Source of the DNA: Powellomyces hirtus
Lineage: Eukaryota; Chytridiomycota; Chytridiomycetes; Spizellomycetales; Powellomycetaceae
Direction of reading: 5' to 3'
Length of the DNA stretch: 64,000 nucleotides
NCBI GenBank assembly: GCA_025526995.1
Contig: JAHLKG010000014.1
Span: 434,001-498,000, forward strand
Position 1 is the stretch's first letter; each line of letters starts with the position of its first letter. This document shows, in pieces, positions 47,201 through 58,329 of the stretch. The notes under the pieces are model-generated. The model was given only the letters and a program-made list of their open reading frames with translations, made no database searches and had not been told where the DNA came from. The translations under genes and the position numbers were made by a program.

Positions 47201-47617
47201 TTTGATTTCATCTGGTCTCTCCGTCTCATCGACGACATCAACACCACCACCAACACATCTCTCGGCTCCCTCCGCCACTCCATCCTCTTCGGCATATCCG
47301 TCATATTCGCCTCCATGCCAACCTTCTTACTCAACGAAGAGTTTGGCAATCCGGCATTCAGTTCCACTTCGGCGTCCGAGGTGAATTATGTGCAGGCGTG
47401 GTTATTAGGTAAATCAGATAAAAAGAAAAGAATATGCTGTGGGGGGTGAGGAAGACGGGAGTTACTGGTTGTTGATGTTTTCTGTTTTATTTTTATAGAC
47501 ATTTTGGCCAGCGATCCCAAACCCGAAACAAGGCAACTCGCCGTATCCGTGCTTAAGCAGACAGAAACACTGTATGCTGAACAACGCGCGACCTTGTTGG
47601 GATCTGCGGGATTGTGA
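44213..47617 (+). CDS. TELO2: TELO2/Tel2, PIKK-maturation factor of the TTT complex
   Basis: Eleven exons close in frame at 895 residues: 44213-45440, 45511-45653, 45709-45919, 45987-46131, 46207-46319, 46393-46522, 46593-46698, 46773-46930, 47000-47088, 47163-47408 and 47499-47617. TELO2 is an HSP90 co-chaperone that, with TTI1 and TTI2, stabilises TOR, ATM, ATR and related kinases. The N-terminal 400 residues are alpha-solenoid in character. The conserved C-terminal TELO2 domain shows TTILLLCLHHLS, DSTDLRIRRLGMVTAECFS, an acidic linker before YIQECLEGLQSHDDPDRI, then LYLNDTYELPGF, NFYDRQIGFPKRLDVLQCI and NEFAPHAWTVLRLLIGGFEY. Compact introns of 50-85 bp separate most of these blocks. Size and block order match the family. 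Confidence 0.88.
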
Positions 47618-48170
47618 TTGCAGTCAAATGGGCCAACAACATGGCCCGCCGCGATCGGGGCGTTAGTTAGTTGAGTTTCCGCAGAACATAAGATTTTATT
47701 GCGGATTGTTTGAGCGAGCGATGGCCACTGCATCACAATCGGCATATCATTGGGGATGCCTCACAAGACGCTACGGTGTGCGAACCTAAGGCGAAGCCGA
47801 TAGTTGCACACTTTGTGATGAAGTACCACCAGTGCGCCCCCGTGATCAAATTTCGAACGCATTCACCGCCTATGCGTCCGGAGTAAATAGATGCCTTATA
47901 TCCCAAGCGAGCAGAAAAGCACAAACCATGCTCCGACACATCCGCCAGTCTACTAATCTGCTCTGCACCGCTTCCAGTCGTTTACAGTCGAATTGCAATT
48001 GAATTGATAAAAAACGAATAACAGAGGATCAACCTCGGATATGAAAAACGAAGAGAATGAGAAATGAAGCTAAACTGCATTGGCATGATAGGTGTGGGGG
48101 GGGGGGGGGGTATATGAATAGCCGACCATGCATTGATGTGAGGCTGGAGCGCGCCTGAAAGTTCGAGCGT
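47618..48170. other. Convergent 3' region between TELO2 and carbonic anhydrase
   Basis: Opposed stop codons flank it. It includes a G run at about 48098-48111 and no supported exon. Confidence 0.5.
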
Positions 48171-49111
48171 CTATGGCGGCGTTCCGACTCGATGCACGCC
48201 GGTGACTCCATCCATGTTGTCGATCTTGATCTTGAGGTCCTTGAGGATTCCGTCCGTCAGGCGGTAGCACCATCCTAACGAGGTCGTCATGTCAAGTTTG
48301 CCATAGTTGAAGCAACACCAGCCCAGTTTTGCATTATACATACCATAAATCGCCAACTCCTGACCCCTAGCCCACGCATTCTGGACAACGGTCGAATGAG
48401 CCACATTCTTTACCGAATTCTCCACATTCAATTCCACCATTCGATCACACTTTTCGGCATCACTCAACGTGCTCAACTCCTTCTCATTCTGCTTATACAG
48501 ATCCTTCACAACCCGAATCCAGTAATCAATCAGGCCAAACTGGCGGTTGGTGAGTGCGGCAGCGACACCCCCGCATCCATAGTGGCCACAGACTATGACG
48601 TGCTTGACTTTGAGCACGTCGACGGCGTATTGGAGGACGACGTGTGAATTGAGATCGGTGTTGTGCACGATGGCGGCGACGTTGCGGTGCACAAAGACTT
48701 CCCCGGGGTCCAGTTTGAGAAGCTGAGGAGTGTGGGTGAGGGTTTGCAGGGTGATTTGGGGTTCGGTTTGTAGTTACCTGGTTGGCGGGCACCCGCGAAT
48801 CCGAGCATCCGATCCACAGAACATCGGGGGCTTGGAGCTTAGCAAGGCCTTCGAAGAATCCGGGTCGTGCGGCAGACATCTCTGCGGCCCCTGGTTCCCA
48901 GAAAAGCAAAACGCAACGAACATCAGCAAACACTCTTCTCCACCAAACAGCGCCTTCTTTGTAATCTGTTACATTCTTTGTTATTCTGCAACATCTTCTC
49001 TGGTGTGATCCCATCCACATCCCCCGCTTCGTCCTCAACGCTCGCGTCCACCGTCAATACATCCCGCGCATTGTCGTCGACCTTGTCGTTATCGAAATAC
49101 GTAGTCATCAT
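48171..49111 (-). CDS. Beta-class carbonic anhydrase
   Basis: Four exons (48973-49111, 48778-48890, 48344-48722, 48171-48274) give 244 residues, normal for the class. It interconverts CO2 and bicarbonate. The spliced start reads [20 protein letters not shown], the usual N-terminal helix. Zinc ligands are Cys in [10 protein letters not shown] and the His and Cys of [10 protein letters not shown]; the Asp-Arg pair of the active site is in [20 protein letters not shown] and a C-terminal [11 protein letters not shown] complete the fold. The last intron (48275-48343) is 69 bp and free of in-frame stops, so unspliced RNA would code an extra 23 residues in the beta-sheet region. No mitochondrial presequence is clear, but an upstream exon cannot be ruled out; the first ATG could also be at 49108. 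Confidence 0.93.
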
Positions 49112-50381
49112 GCTTGCTATGCGGTTTGTCGAAGTGGTTTGGGTAGCGAGTTCCAATAGAACGCTGTGGATGCCTTGTATGTTGGTGCGTGGGTGGGGAA
49201 TGTGTATGTCCTAAATAGAATGGGAAATATCGAACAAGTACACCGGACCACCCGGTAGAAAGGGAAGAAGAGTACTACGGTAGTTTTCTCTAAAATCACA
49301 CTGTAGTGTGAGAATATCTATCTGTACGAGCGCTAGTGTGATAAACGTCACACTTTGTAAGGTTTCGAAACACTTGCGCGATAAGCGATTGACTGATGAG
49401 TCATTATCGTTAAGGGAAGTTGTAGCTCTAATCGCGAATACGGAAATTCGGGAATCGATCATTTCCCGCTCATCCAAGACACTCAAGACACTCACACTCC
49501 ATGTAGCTGGTTGGCTAAGCGTGGCGTATTACTTCTAGGGTTTGCGTGGGTGACACAAAGATTCAAGGCGCCCTCCGAGCTCGATCGGGGTCCATGTCAA
49601 GGAGGGCTCTGAGGGTGGTCTGAGGTTCACTTGAGGGTCACTTGAGGGTATTTGAGGGTATTGATTGTCTTCTACTTAACCGTATCGGAACGGTATTTGA
49701 GGCGTAGTTGACGTCTCCAGTACACTTGTGCTTGTATATCTAAAAATCGCGCGGGAAACGTGAGATGGAGGGAGTTATGTGAATGGTGAGGAATATGGCC
49801 TGCCGCCTGCATGGCACTGCGCCTTGGCATGATCAAAGCGGGAGGTTATGAGGCTCCATCAGCGGCTTGTTCATATCGATATAAGTTCTCTGATTGACAT
49901 GTTCCAAAAAATTTCTGTTGCACAGCTTTTATAGCACATCGTTTCATGGCGCTGAGGCGGAACTGGCATGAAGGACGTCAAAAAATAGTCACATGCGACA
50001 AAAACCACGGATATCTGTTTTGCAAGCGCAATGGTAGGATGGTGGGACAGCTGGCAGCATGTGGTCAATTGTGTGTGTGTTCCCATATGCTCCTTACACA
50101 ACTGATGCGACTGATTCACTGAATCTGTCCAAAAATATATCCTTTTTAAGTTTTTTGCAAATGATATGGGACCAGCCGATCATTATATCTATACAGTCGG
50201 TATTTGGTGATGTCAACGATTTGGACATTGTACTCTGCAAAAATGCTTGCAAGGTCCTTTTCCAATGCTTGCAGTTGACTCTTGCTAACTTGAAGTGATG
50301 CTGTTGTCGCACTACCTGAAAACGAGACATGCCGAGTAGATAAACTGCATATGATAGTCTAACATCTGGTCTATTCTGGCT
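49112..50381. other. Intergenic region with short direct and inverted repeats, AT-rich toward spastin
   Basis: About 1.27 kb. Near 49290-49350 are spaced inverted repeats built from TCACAC and GTGTGA (for example TCACACTGTAGTGTGA). At about 49624-49665 the phrase CACTTGAGGGT/ATTTGAGGGTATT recurs three to four times. The part from 50100 is AT-rich. No protein with a recognisable family is encoded; it may hold a decayed element but I cannot name one. Confidence 0.4.
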
Positions 50382-52844
50382 CTAATTTCCAAATGTGCCA
50401 TAACTCTTATTCCACGTTTCATACTGCTTCAGACTTCCCGGTGAGACGGATGGTCGGATAATGTTAAGCGCAGCAGCAAAATCGCGGATGCCTATCGGTC
50501 GGATGGCGTCGGCAGATGTCGACATGAGCTTGCTGCCCAGTTCGCGGATCGGTCCTAATGACGCTTCTCGAGCTGAGGTAAGGGAAGAAACGGGATGAGT
50601 TGGGAAATGTTTGGAAAAACTGGTGCAGACTGAATCTTAAACGATTTGCGGACGTACCCAGTGCTGTAATGTCACTTCCAGAATATCCTTTGCGGCATGA
50701 GGGTTAGAACTTGAGCGTGAATGGAAGTCGTGATTTGAGGCACATTTGCAGATACATACCTTCCGTCATTCTGAGCAGCTGCGCCATCTCGGGTCGTGAC
50801 AGGCTATGCTTCTGTTCCCGCAATAGATGGTCAATCAATGCCGCCCGCGTTGCAGGTTCCGGTAGTGGAATATAAATGCGTTTGACCTAATAAGCATATA
50901 AGTATCCGCGGCAATAGCTTATATAAAATTCAGCGACTCGTATCATTACCAAGCGTCTTAAGGCGGCCTCATCCTACAGAAGAGCGATTGTGAGCCCGTT
51001 TGTATCGGAAACGTCCTGTTGACGTAAGAGGACCATACCAGCTCCTGAGGTCTATTTGTTGCCGCTAGCACCAACAACCGGTCTTCAGCATTCGTCCCCA
51101 GTCCATCAAACTGTAACAGGAACTCGGTCTTCAACCGACGAGATGCTTCATGCTCAGACTCGCTTCGTTCCGTCATGATCGAGTCAATTTCGTCTAAATT
51201 CAAAAGTATCAGCCGTCCAGTAGCATGTGAAGATACATTTGGCTCATGCCTTAAATCATACCGATGAAGATGACGGCGGGCTGAAGTTGCCGGGCCATTT
51301 GGAAGAGGCTTCGCACAAGTTTCTCTCCTTCTCCAACCTGAACATACATGACCTGAATTAGCCTTCATTCGAGCAGATGCCTGCGCATGGTGACTTACAA
51401 ACTTTGATGTCAATGTCGATGCGCTGATCGCGAAGAAAGTTGCCTGTGATTCATTGGCGACTGCCTAGTGTGCGACGACTTGTTGTCAGCTTCTTGAAGT
51501 GTCTCAGGCGACAAATCACCGACTTTGCGAACCCACCTTCGCCAACATGGTTTTGCCCGTTCCGGGAGGCCCGAATAATAACACTCCTAACCACACTCCG
51601 TTAGTGAGAAGCATGCCTGGGACAACTTCAACAACAAAGTAACCTTTCGCAGGAGCTCTCAAGCCCGTAAACAGCTCTGGGCGGAGCGTCGGCAGGATCA
51701 CAATCTCATGCAAAGCCGCCTTGGCGCCATTCAGACCCACAATGTCGGCCCACGTCACCGACGGCTTTTCCATAACCACTTCGTTCAGAATGCGATCCGC
51801 CATGGCTTTATCGACATTACGCAGATTTGTTGTTTTGATGGGTGCTTTTGAGTTTACTTCTGATGATGTCTTCGATGTTGGCGGTTTTCGGGATTTGGAA
51901 CTGGATCCGGACGTTGGGCGGGATGCCGTGGATTTCGCGGCGGGTTTTGTAGATGAGGTTTTTGATGGTACAGGCGTTTCGGCTGTCAAAGAAATACGAG
52001 AAGGAGTGAATTAGGTGGTTTTTCTCTCAACCGGGACTTGAAAACCGGTCAGAGTGTCTGTTACCATTCTTCACGAGCTCCTCTATCCGATTTTCGATAG
52101 TTTCCAGATTGCCCCGCATCTTCGTGTTCAGCACTTCCGCTTTCGCTCTGGCGGGCAAAAAAAATCCATCAGATAATCAAGCCCTCAGCCATATCTTCAC
52201 TATAAGCCGTCTTCCTACCTATCAACGGAATGTGAAAACTGGATCGCCAAGGCTTTCTTCAGCTCGTGCACCCCAAGTCGATACTGCTTCAGAGCCCCAG
52301 CCTTATCTCCGGCATCATCAGAGTCCAATCCAGCGGTGATCGATTTGTAGGCTTGGTCTGCAATCGACTTGTGTTTCTGGAGTGCGGAACTCGAGTCTTG
52401 TTTGGACATGGGCGGCATATACCCTGCCGGTGGAATGATCTCTACAGTCGGAATGTTGTTAGGATGTTTTGCACACACAGCCCGGGCGTGCTAAAATCGT
52501 TCTCCCTCACGTTGGTAACTCTGGAACCCGGTGGGCAATGAAGGTGGCACTTTGCTCGTCACGATCTCGGAATGCTCGTCGACAGGTCCGTGATTCACTC
52601 GCTTCCTTGCTTTGTGACCCGTGCGTTCCCACTCTGTTGTGACAGACTTTGCTGGAACCACCAGCGCCGACTTGCTATGAATGCTCCAATTCTTCACCAC
52701 CAGGAAAACACCAGCCAACAAAAGCGGGATTGCGATGTAGGTTGCGAGTAGTGTTACTGATGCAGATTCTTGAGTTTGGTAGCAGGGGTCTCCAGGTTGG
52801 CAAGCTCTATTGGGCAGAAACGAACTAAAAAACTTGGTTGTCAT
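50382..52844 (-). CDS. Spastin-type microtubule-severing AAA ATPase with N-terminal membrane segment and MIT domain
   Basis: Twelve exons close in frame at 565 residues: 52511-52844, 52219-52441, 52065-52147, 51982 down to 51644, 51537-51586, 51399-51464, 51262-51337, 51039-51193, 50950-50973, 50760-50886, 50658-50687 and 50382-50572. A hydrophobic stretch ([20 protein letters not shown], about 30-50) near the N terminus resembles the membrane hairpin of spastin. A MIT domain follows (about 125-185, [33 protein letters not shown]), then a basic Ser/Lys/Thr linker. The meiotic-clade AAA module has [67 protein letters not shown] and [10 protein letters not shown]. Such enzymes sever microtubules or act with ESCRT-III on membranes. 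Exons nine and eleven are only 24 and 30 bp. A Sap1/Yta6-like role is the main alternative. Confidence 0.9.
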
Positions 52845-54128
52845 GCTATGTAAATGCCAAAACACTTTTGCGCAAATGGGTTGAAGATGGATGGTCTCCA
52901 GATCCCTATGCCCCGCAATGTCACCACCTCTTCAGGTGCTCATTCAAGCCGCCATGGCAGCCGTTCACACGCAATTGCAAGAGTTGCATACACTCCAATA
53001 CAGATCAGATTCCCTCGTCGCCTTCCTTTCTTTGCACTCATTGCCCTATCCCCCAATTACAAAGGGACCTACCCCTCCGCAGTACAATACGCACTTTCAA
53101 GTGCAACGCATGTACCGCAGTCGAACACCAGTATATCTGGTCAGCAAGATTTCGCGTCGCTAGTTACATATCCTCCTCCTGCTACATTCCATGCCTATAT
53201 GACTTCCAACATCTCCAACACAGTTGGAAACAGCAGATTCGAGCCTGACAGATCGGACGCCTCCTGCTCAGCCCTGGTTACGCGCGTCGTCGTCGTCGGC
53301 AACCGCGCCCATGCTCGAGATAAGCTATCTCACGCAATGCTCGCACGTAGAAGGGCTTCATGAGAAGCCATCTTGCTGGCAATGCATACATACCACTGTA
53401 TGCTTCCACGCAGGGGCCTACCCCTTGGGCCAGCTCAGCGCCCGCGGCAGCCGTAATCCCAGTCATGGCTGCCGAGGGCGCTGAGGCGAATAAATGGGTC
53501 CTACTGAAGGAAAGAATGGGGCGACGCGGATGTGCGCGCACAGGTGGCGGTGCAAGGTTTCGCACAGTCGCCCGCAGTCGTGCTTGACTAGAGCCTCCTC
53601 AGGTAGAGATCTCAAGCAGTGCCAGGCATCTTCTGCGAGGCTCACGGAAACTTTGGCCAATTTTTAGCCTTGATGCTGCGCTGCGCTGATAATAGCAACG
53701 TGACCCAGGCAATGCAGCTTTTGCTTTGCTTTCTTGCAGTCACAAAACAAGTCAAGTGTTGCCATTTCGTACTAAACGCGGTCGCACTTACGCGTGGAAA
53801 AGCTTGTGTCAGCAGATCATGCCAAGTTCAATCAAAATAAACTGCAAGTGCAAGACATGTCAATGTCACTGGCGTTGCGGTGGGGGAGGGAGAGGGGCAG
53901 GTGCCATGATGGTAACAATCGGAGTTTTCGCTATTCCAATGTTCTCTTACAAGAGCCGTCAAGCAGTAAAGACACTGTCGCCAACGATGGTTGTGTGCAA
54001 GATTGACTTTAACTTATTGTTCTATAGATATTCTATTGTAAACTCTACATAACAAAGCTAGCAGCAGCAGCGGGATTCGCATGATGAGCACAAGTAAATA
54101 AAATAAATAAGTGAAGAGGTAACGCTCA
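52845..54128. other. Intergenic region with unassigned open frames on both strands
   Basis: A plus-strand ATG frame at 52854-53363 (169 codons) starts only 9 bp from the divergent spastin start. A minus-strand frame at 53278-53466 codes about 62 residues ending in a run of arginines. Neither belongs to a family that I know, and they overlap each other, so at most one is real. The part 53640-54128 shows nothing beyond short frames. Confidence 0.25.
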
Positions 54129-54332
54129 AAGACGATGGGGACCTTGTACGCCAAGCTCAAGAAGGAGCGACACAGAAACAGCCTGCGCGCTAATAATTTT
54201 GTTCCAAGAATTTGACAAACGTATTCGAGAAGACGATGGGGACCTTGTACGCCAAGCTCAAGAAGGAGCGACACAGAAACAGCCTGCGCGCTAATAATTT
54301 TGTTCCAAGAATTTGACAAACGTATTCGAGAA
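54129..54332. repeat. Exact 101-bp tandem duplication at the 3' end of the 7TM-RGS gene
   Basis: Two head-to-tail copies, 54129-54229 and 54230-54330, are identical; the match runs two bases further. The copy nearer the gene contains the last codons (TTCTTGGAACAAAATTAT on the coding strand) and stop of the RGS protein. The distal copy duplicates them in what becomes its 3' flank. Confidence 0.95.
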
Positions 54333-56648
54333 CATGGTCCAGAGAACATCTTCGGCCACATCAAAAAAGACGTCACCGGAAATCTCGTCCGGCGCGGTCA
54401 GAAACTGTTTGACGATTGGGTCGCGGATCCGCGAGGGGAGGTTGAGCATAAGCGGGGCATCCGCTGCGATAAACGCCGTGTACATCCGTTTGGCCTTTCG
54501 TCGAAGCCATGGCGGTAGAGCGGGCGTCTCTTGTGTCAAGTTAATGTGGGTTGGTGATCGTGTAGTGACGCTCGTCCGTCGCCGCGTGACGCTTCCTCCG
54601 GCTTCCAAGTTACCTGGTTCGGCTGCATCGGAGCCGATGCCATGCGCGACGTTGGGGTGCAAGAACCCATTTGATTGTGGTTGCCGTTGTGGATGGGGGT
54701 TTTGCTTTGTGTGGGTGTGATACATTGCGAGAGCGTCGCGGAAGCTGGTGTACTCTTCATAGAATAGCGGATTCTCGACGTTGAAGTCTGGTAAATGTGG
54801 GATGAAGAATTTTGAGCAAAGGTTTCCCCACCGACCTGACCCATCGTTCATAAAAACGTGTCGCACGAAACATACCAGCAATAGCAGCCCTTTTGAATTC
54901 CTCGAACAGGGGTTTGGTTTCCAGAACATATCTGAAACATTCCATCGTCCGCGTCAAGTGTTCTGTGGATGGGAGAACAGACAGTGGCGCAAAATCTGTG
55001 GAGCTCACACAGGGTATCGATGGCGCTGACGCAGGGGAGATGACCTCGGCGGATTCCCCCGGGTAAGGAAACTGCCCGAAATTTGTTGCGGGAACTCCTT
55101 TCCGTTTCTGTCGGTCCGCGATGTAGGAACAACAAAGGGGAATGAAGACACAGGTCCCATGGTTCACTGTTCCTGCTATGATAGTCTTCAAAAAGTGCAT
55201 GGGAAAATCTGGTTAGCTCACGGTCAATCAACATACCGCCGATAAATTGACGTACCCATAGCGAGGCTGGGAACGCCAAAAGAATCACCGGCGAAACCTT
55301 CTCGAGATAATACGTCCATATAAAATACAAGATGAAGCATGGATACGCCGCTACAAAATTGGCAATTAAGCCCGATTTGATTCTGTACGCATCATGCACG
55401 CTTCGAAGTTTGTACCACTGGATCGGAGTTGCAATCATGAGGTATCCGACACACAGCAGCACGGTAGGGAAGTTTTCCCATCCGAATGAGCAGCGGAGCT
55501 CGGCTTCATCGCTCCAATCAACTTCCGGCACCAGCCGATTTCTCTTCGTAAAAACTTGAGCAAAGGCCGACCAAGCGAGGAAAAACGTAAAGCTCATGAG
55601 AAACCATCGGTTGATACGACGCTCGGAGGCACGAAACTTCTGCTTTTGTATTGTGGCAGCGTGATCGTATATCGTCCGGTCAGCTGAATCACGAACGGAA
55701 CCAGTGGTCCACGCTGGATCAGGATGATCAAAGATGCAATGTGCTGTGACGGCAAGAGGTGTATCAAGAGAAGCAGGTGCAAACTGTGTCGAAAGGCAAG
55801 AGGAAGAGTACGGGTATGCTTTTGATGGCTTCGCGATCGATGGTGTTGATAGCGAGGGAGGGTATATGGGCGTTATGCTGGACCTTTTCACAACATCTCC
55901 TTTTGCGCCAGCAGCATCATTCGCGTTTGGTTTTGGTCCAAAACGATCCGCAAAGAATTGTGCCTTCGAGAGCGCAAGAGAATAGCGTCGTGTCACTAAC
56001 ACTCCGCGTAAGAGGGCGCTAGTTACCCATGTCGACTGTATCATCCAAGAATTAGCTGATTAGAACAAGGCGTGAGGCGAACCTGCGATATGCCCGCAAA
56101 AAACTCACAAGTCCGAGATTGATTGCCCACATTGAGGCACTACACGGCCATCGTCGCAAAACGATGTGCAAAATAAGGTCTGTGAACAACCATGTTATAG
56201 GGTTGATTAATCACTATGCCTGTGTTGATTATCGCCGCACCTGCGCTGCTGAAGAAGCCAACTACTCCGCCGGCGATTGTCAGAAATACACCGCAATTTG
56301 CTATTCGGGAGTGATGTCTCCGCCGCACAAAAAGTGCAAGGCTGAAAGTAGAATGGTTTTTAGTCTCATCTTTCACCTCGAAAAGAGTGCTCGTAAGAGA
56401 CTCACCTGATCAGCCACCACAATGCGTGCAAGCCTGTTGAGAATGTACCAGCGGGACTTCAATACCACGGCTCTGGGATAAGCTTTGTAGAATGTCCTAC
56501 CACCAAGGATTCCATAGATAGCTTCTAGCACTGTCCAGTTTACTTGTGACATTTCTGGGAAGACCTTGTGCATGGCAGTCGGCACTTTTTACGGTCGCGT
56601 GGCTTGGCGGGTCGGAGAATGCGATTCCAGGCTCACGCTGAGGGCCAT
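54291..56648 (-). CDS. Seven-transmembrane RGS-domain protein (fungal GprK/7TM-RGS type)
   Basis: Seven exons (56593-56648, 56406-56456, 56241-56341, 56109-56179, 55256-56035, 54876-55185, 54291-54787) close in frame at 621 residues. Membrane helices are visible at HALWWLISLALFV, NCGVFLTIAGGVVGFF, STWVTSALLRGVLV, RWFLMSFTFFLAWSAFAQVF, TVLLCVGYLMIATPI, YPCFILYFIWTYYL and VFIPLCCSYI. A long hydrophilic loop (about 120-200) lies between helices three and four. The C-terminal RGS domain begins MECFRYVLETKPLFEEFKRA, continues DFNVENPLFYEEYTSFRDAL, has a 70-residue insert, and ends VFFDVAEDVLWTMFSNTFVK. RGS domains speed GTP hydrolysis by G-alpha, so this joins a receptor-like module to G-protein shut-off. 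The first two exons are my least certain choice. An intron inside the RGS insert is also possible. Confidence 0.8.
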
Positions 56649-58329
56649 GGAACTATGGTGAGAATGAACGGCGGATGCGCAATGATTTCTCCTCGCTGCA
56701 AAGGGAGAGACCTAAAGATCGCACCAGGGTATAATGATATTCTACTTGTGGTGTCAAAACGGTAGAGTGCGAAGAGTGGGCAGAACGCCATTCCGGCAGT
56801 TAGAAGGTTGGACTGTCGCTAGCAAAGGCTGAGCACTTTTCGCGCAGCAGCGCAAAAGTCTCTCTCAGAAAAGACCACAACTGTCGTTGGACCAGTCGAA
56901 ATGATTGTCGGGGAGAGCGATGATTTCACTTGGTAGGACGAGTAGGACGAGGAAGAAACGAGCGGAGTTTGCGGCGGGGGGCCCCAACCCTCGGTGCGCG
57001 GGCGGAGAGGATGCCCCCGGGCAGAGCGCTGAAGTCGTGCAGTTCAAGTTGGTAGCGGTCGTAGCGGAGTGTCGCCATGCATCCCACTGGCAAGCTATTA
57101 GCGCGCTGAACACGGACACGTTTTTGATCCACAAACATGCGAAGCCAGCGTGACCGTTTCCCGTGTGGGATATTCGGTGCCTTCTGTCAGCGGCTCACGC
57201 AGCTGGAGGCCAAGGAGCCTTGATCTAACTATACAAACACAAAATTGCAGCGAGACGGGAAATTCGTCGGGAATTTGGGTCAAAGAGCACATTTCTGACG
57301 GGGAGCCCCAGGCCGCCCCACTAGAAAGGCCGCCCACTAGAATAAATACGCAACTATGTGGAACACGTGGCCTAGATCACCTTCGAACAAAGTAATTCTG
57401 ACCGAAGATCTCTCTGCAGCTCGCTCCCCACACACCGAACCAATCGTCATTTCCCACAGTGTACTATAGTCACACATGATGGTGTGAAATGATGAATTCC
57501 CTTGATGCGACCCAACTATGACAGAAACGCATACTGCTGGCTTCTAGCGGCGTGAACCGCTAGGATGAACTTGTCCACAATACTTCGGTGCCCATAGGGA
57601 CTTTTGTTCATCCTCGAGTTTGTTGGAGAACTGGCGGATTTTGTTGCCGATCTTGTATGGAAAGAAATGCTGGGCAAAGAAAGGAACTGGCAAAGAAAAC
57701 GCGGAGGTGTTCGGAAATCCGGTTCGTCCACGTGCGGTCACAGTCATGTCCTTGATTGACGCACCGCGCATGGCAAAGCAGTGGGTGGGAGCCAAGCGGG
57801 ATGTGCCTTGGTCTCGGGCGGCCAGCAAGCTGGACGCCGTTTGCCAAGCGCCTATTGTCAAAGGTCGCAAGGTATTAGTCCACGATCCATCTCCTCCAAT
57901 GCCGCCATTTTCGCCGGGACTCCTTGAAAGGTTGCATAGAGCCTAGCATCAATCCTCTGCCCTGTCATTGCGATATCATTGCAAGCACAGCGCCGACACC
58001 GAGGACCATTTGTTTTCCAGTCATCAAGGCTCAATTAGTCGAAGCTTTGCAGAACTTCAATTCAGTATCGGTCTCAAGTACTGAACTTGTGAGTGATACG
58101 CTGCCTGATGAATGCGGCAAACCAACATCGCGCTTGCATAAGCTGCTTACATGGATCGCCTGCTTGTGTCTGTGCCAGATAGGTTGTATTGTTTTTTCTC
58201 CAAACAGCCGGTGTACAAAATTTGCGCATCCATTTTAAGAAGGATGCGAGGAAGCGCAGAGTAACACGTCGAAGTCATAGCTATCCTACGTCTAGTCTAA
58301 GTTGATCTTTCTCACCCTCATAAGCCGTA
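56649..58329. other. Intergenic region with several weak open frames
   Basis: About 1.7 kb. A minus-strand ATG frame at 56929-57138 codes about 69 residues (MFVDQKRVRVQRANSLPVGC start). A minus-strand frame at 57544-57870 and plus-strand frames at 57620-57946 and 57924-58238 overlap one another. None has a known motif or a clear splice partner. They may be relics of a gene. A TCACAC/GTGTGA inverted pair sits at about 57470-57487. Confidence 0.3.

Noticed and set aside
52854..53363. 169-codon plus-strand ATG frame
   Set aside because: Its start would lie 9 bp from the divergent spastin start, and it overlaps another weak frame; no motif or splice support.
53376..53393. Apparent minus-strand intron in a small frame
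   Set aside because: The GT..AG pair is only 18 bp apart, too short to be spliced.
56406..56573. Alternative first exon of the 7TM-RGS gene starting at 56573
   Set aside because: That frame does not match the phase of the next exon, whereas the exon pair 56593-56648 and 56406-56456 does and extends the first membrane helix.
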